The position numbers and the translations under genes are program-made. Positions 61,883 to 64,000 of a DNA stretch of 64,000 bases are shown here, in pieces. How positions within the stretch are numbered: the stretch's first letter is position 1; the number at the start of each line of letters is the position of its first letter. The notes under the pieces were generated by a model. That model had not been told where the DNA came from. It saw only the letters and a program-made list of their open reading frames with translations, and searched no databases. Source of the stretch: DASZHJ01 sp963735465 (GTDB lineage Bacteria > Pseudomonadota > Alphaproteobacteria > ATCC43930 > CGMCC-115725); assembly GCA_963735465.1 (NCBI GenBank), contig CAVTLA010000001.1:1054001-1118000 (forward strand), read 5' to 3'.

Positions 61883-64000
61883 ATGGAACAGTCGGTCCAG
61901 GCGCCGGACAAGGACGCGCCGCTTCGCTACGACATACGGCTTCTCGGTCGTATCCTCGGCGAGACCGTGCGCGCCCAGGAAGGCGACGAGGTCTTCGAGA
62001 CCATCGAGCGCATCCGCCAGACCGCGCTCCGCTTCCACCGGGATACCGACGATACCGCGCGCGGGGAGTTGCGCGCCATCATCAGCGAGCTGCCCGACGA
62101 CCGGGCGATCCGCATCATCCGCGCCTTCGGCTATTTCTCGCACCTCGCCAACATCGCCGAGGATCAGCATCACATCCGGCGCAGCCGGGCATACGCGATG
62201 GCGAGCGCGGCGCCACGGGAAGGCACCATGGCCTACGCCCTGGCCCACGCCCGCGACTATCGCCTGCCGCGAGCGAGGCTGCAGGCCTTCTTCACGTCCG
62301 CTCTGTGCAGCCCGGTCCTGACGGCGCATCCGACGGAGATCCGCCGGCAGAGCTCGATCGACCGCGAGATGGAGATCGCGAAGCTGCTGGACGAGCGCGA
62401 CCGTGTGCAGTTCACGCCGGAGGAGCTGACGGCGAACCGGCGGGCGCTGCGCCGCGCCGTGCTGACGCTGTGGCAGACCAGCATTCTCCGCGGCACGCGC
62501 CTCGCCGTCCTCGACGAGGTCGCGAACGGTCTCACCTATTACGGCTACACGTTTCTCCGCGAGCTGCCGCGCTTCTATGCCGACCTCGAGGATCAGCTCG
62601 CGGCGACCGATCCTGCGTGGGAAAATCTGGACGTGCCGTCCTTCCTGCGCATCGGCAGCTGGATCGGCGGCGACCGCGACGGCAATCCCTTCGTGACCGC
62701 CGACGTTCTCCGCCAGGCCTTGCGCATGCAGAGCGAGCGGGCCTTCCGGTTCTATCTCAAGGAAATCCATCGCCTTGGCCGGGAGCTCTCTCTCGACGGG
62801 CGCATGGTGCGGGTTTCGGATGCCCTGCTCGAGATGGCGGAGGGGTCCCCTGACCGATCGCCGCGGCGCCGGAACGAGCCTTACCGGCGGGCCATCTCCG
62901 GTATCCAGGCGCGCCTGGCCGAGGCGGCCCGCGCGCTCGGCGGCATGGAGGCGACCCGCCCCGTCGCCGGCGAGGCCTACGGGGATCCGGCGGAATTCCT
63001 GGCCGACCTGAATATTCTTTCCAGCTCCCTGGTCGAGAATGGCTCCGTTGGTCTTGCCCGCGGCCGATTGCGCCTGCTGCGCCGCGCCGTCGATGTCTTT
63101 GGCTTCCATCTGGCGCCGGTCGACCTGCGCCAGAATTCCGACGTGCACGAGCGCGTGATCGCCGAGCTCCTCGCCGCTGTGGGCGTGAGCGCGGACTATC
63201 GGGCGCTGGGCGAGGCGGAGCGCGTCGCGTTGCTGATGGCGGAGATCCGCTCGCCAAGACCGCTGGTGTCGATGCATCTCTCCTATTCCGATGAGACGGC
63301 GGCGGAGCTCGCCATTCTCCGTGTCGCGGCGGAAGGTCACCGGCTCTACGGCAAGGCGTCGGTCCCGCACTACGTCATCTCGAAGGCGGATGGCGCTTCG
63401 GACATTCTCGAGGTGGCGGTGCTGCTGAAGGAAGTGGGACTGCTGCATCCGCGCGAGGCGCGATTGGATGTGGATATCGTGCCGCTGTTCGAGACGATCG
63501 GCGATCTCCAGCGCTGTGGCGGCGTCATGGAGACCGTGTTCTCGCAGCCGGAATATCGCCGTCTGCTGGCTTCCCGCGGCGACGTGCAGGAGGTCATGCT
63601 GGGATATTCCGACAGCAACAAGGACGGCGGCTACCTGACGTCGAGCTGGGAGCTCTACAAGGCGGAGCTGGCGCTGATCGAGACCTATGGGCGCCACGAA
63701 ATCGGGCTGCGGCTCTTTCACGGCCGTGGCGGCTCCGTCGGCCGCGGCGGCGGGCCCAGCTACCAGGCGATCCTGGCGCAGCCCGCCGGCGCGATGCAGG
63801 GCGCGATCCGCATCACCGAGCAGGGCGAGGTGATTGCGGCGAAATACTCCAATGCCGAGGTCGGCCGGCGCAACCTCGAGACCTTGGCCGCGGCGACGCT
63901 GGAGGCGACGCTCCTGGACGGGCAACGGCCCGAGCCTCATGGGGAATATCTGGCGACGATGGACGCGCTCTCGGCCGCGGCCTATCGGGAGTACCGCCAT
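61883..64000 (+). CDS. ppc: Phosphoenolpyruvate carboxylase, N-terminal 706 residues
   Basis: PEPC adds bicarbonate to PEP to make oxaloacetate, replenishing the TCA cycle. The frame is open from ATG 61883 to the window edge without a stop, covering 706 of about 900-930 expected residues. Diagnostic motifs are VLTAHPTEIRRQS (catalytic His), SWIGGDRDGNPFVT, VMLGYSDSNKDGGYLTSSWE, and FHGRGGSVGRGGGPSYQAI (the glycine-rich catalytic loop), followed by ITEQGEVIAAKYSN. The allosteric C-terminus lies beyond the window. The 116 bp before it contain no other signal I can support. Confidence 0.95.
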   Translation, partial: MEQSVQAPDKDAPLRYDIRLLGRILGETVRAQEGDEVFETIERIRQTALRFHRDTDDTARGELRAIISELPDDRAIRIIRAFGYFSHLANIAEDQHHIRRSRAYAMASAAPREGTMAYALAHARDYRLPRARLQAFFTSALCSPVLTAHPTEIRRQSSIDREMEIAKLLDERDRVQFTPEELTANRRALRRAVLTLWQTSILRGTRLAVLDEVANGLTYYGYTFLRELPRFYADLEDQLAATDPAWENLDVPSFLRIGSWIGGDRDGNPFVTADVLRQALRMQSERAFRFYLKEIHRLGRELSLDGRMVRVSDALLEMAEGSPDRSPRRRNEPYRRAISGIQARLAEAARALGGMEATRPVAGEAYGDPAEFLADLNILSSSLVENGSVGLARGRLRLLRRAVDVFGFHLAPVDLRQNSDVHERVIAELLAAVGVSADYRALGEAERVALLMAEIRSPRPLVSMHLSYSDETAAELAILRVAAEGHRLYGKASVPHYVISKADGASDILEVAVLLKEVGLLHPREARLDVDIVPLFETIGDLQRCGGVMETVFSQPEYRRLLASRGDVQEVMLGYSDSNKDGGYLTSSWELYKAELALIETYGRHEIGLRLFHGRGGSVGRGGGPSYQAILAQPAGAMQGAIRITEQGEVIAAKYSNAEVGRRNLETLAAATLEATLLDGQRPEPHGEYLATMDALSAAAYREYRH

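Noticed and set aside
61814..64000. A 728-codon minus-strand open frame at the right edge
   Set aside because: It is antisense to ppc, whose plus-strand frame carries all PEPC catalytic motifs.
1..64000. tRNA, rRNA, CRISPR arrays, insertion sequences and prophage
   Set aside because: I looked through all gaps over 60 bp and saw no cloverleaf-like arms, spaced repeats, transposase motifs or terminal inverted repeats.

Overview
This window is a GC-rich chromosomal segment of an alphaproteobacterium. Gene content and order (lptF-lptG-lptD-surA-pdxA-rsmA, purN/purM next to a DUF2066 gene and hda, ppk-ppx, divK-pleD-rpmG, an EipB/DUF1849 protein, a 40-residue aa3-oxidase subunit IV) point to a Rhodospirillales-like lineage; that placement is inferred from gene content, not from an alignment. 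I see no rRNA, tRNA, CRISPR array, transposase or prophage. About 60 protein genes cover nearly all of the DNA.

Layout. 0-3.7 kb: end of fabF, mltG, a frameshifted short-chain dehydrogenase, yicC, gmk. 3.7-11.5 kb, minus strand: lptF, lptG, lptD, surA, pdxA, rsmA, an outer-membrane biogenesis run that ends in vitamin B6 and ribosome maturation genes. 11.6-16.4 kb: two large polytopic membrane proteins and a GT2-GtrA glycosyltransferase. 16.4-19.2 kb: pepA, holC, a 103-bp mosaic repeat, ndk and a tiny cytochrome oxidase subunit IV gene. 19.2-24.5 kb: purN/purM facing a DUF2066 - CDP-alcohol phosphatidyltransferase - AI-2E permease - hda run. 24.4-31.8 kb: a SixA-like phosphatase, ppk, ppx, rnd, aspS.

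31.8-41.2 kb is a signalling block: a solute-binding protein, two hybrid histidine kinases with nearly the same kinase core, a LuxR-type response regulator, a second copy of the mosaic repeat, an orphan receiver, a SPOR lipoprotein and a GGDEF protein. 41.3-47.6 kb holds a 2-hydroxyacid dehydrogenase, eipB, dinB, a ROK sugar kinase, divK, pleD and rpmG. 47.7-54.9 kb is an accessory metabolic stretch: hydrolase, ABM and VOC proteins, class-V aminotransferase, SapC, ThDP enzyme, ketopantoate reductase, DUF2784 protein.

55-62 kb is the least familiar part: two paralogous four-cysteine secreted miniproteins flank a PAS-like protein and an unrecognised protein; an exact TTAA-N7-TTAA (CtrA-type) site lies just upstream of the unrecognised gene. 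Next come a three-module hydrolase / cyclase-homology / LuxR fusion, a methyltransferase and an epoxide-hydrolase-like protein. The window ends inside phosphoenolpyruvate carboxylase.

Two places look like single-base indels (the dehydrogenase near 1866 and the purM start near 20936). They may be real mutations or assembly errors.
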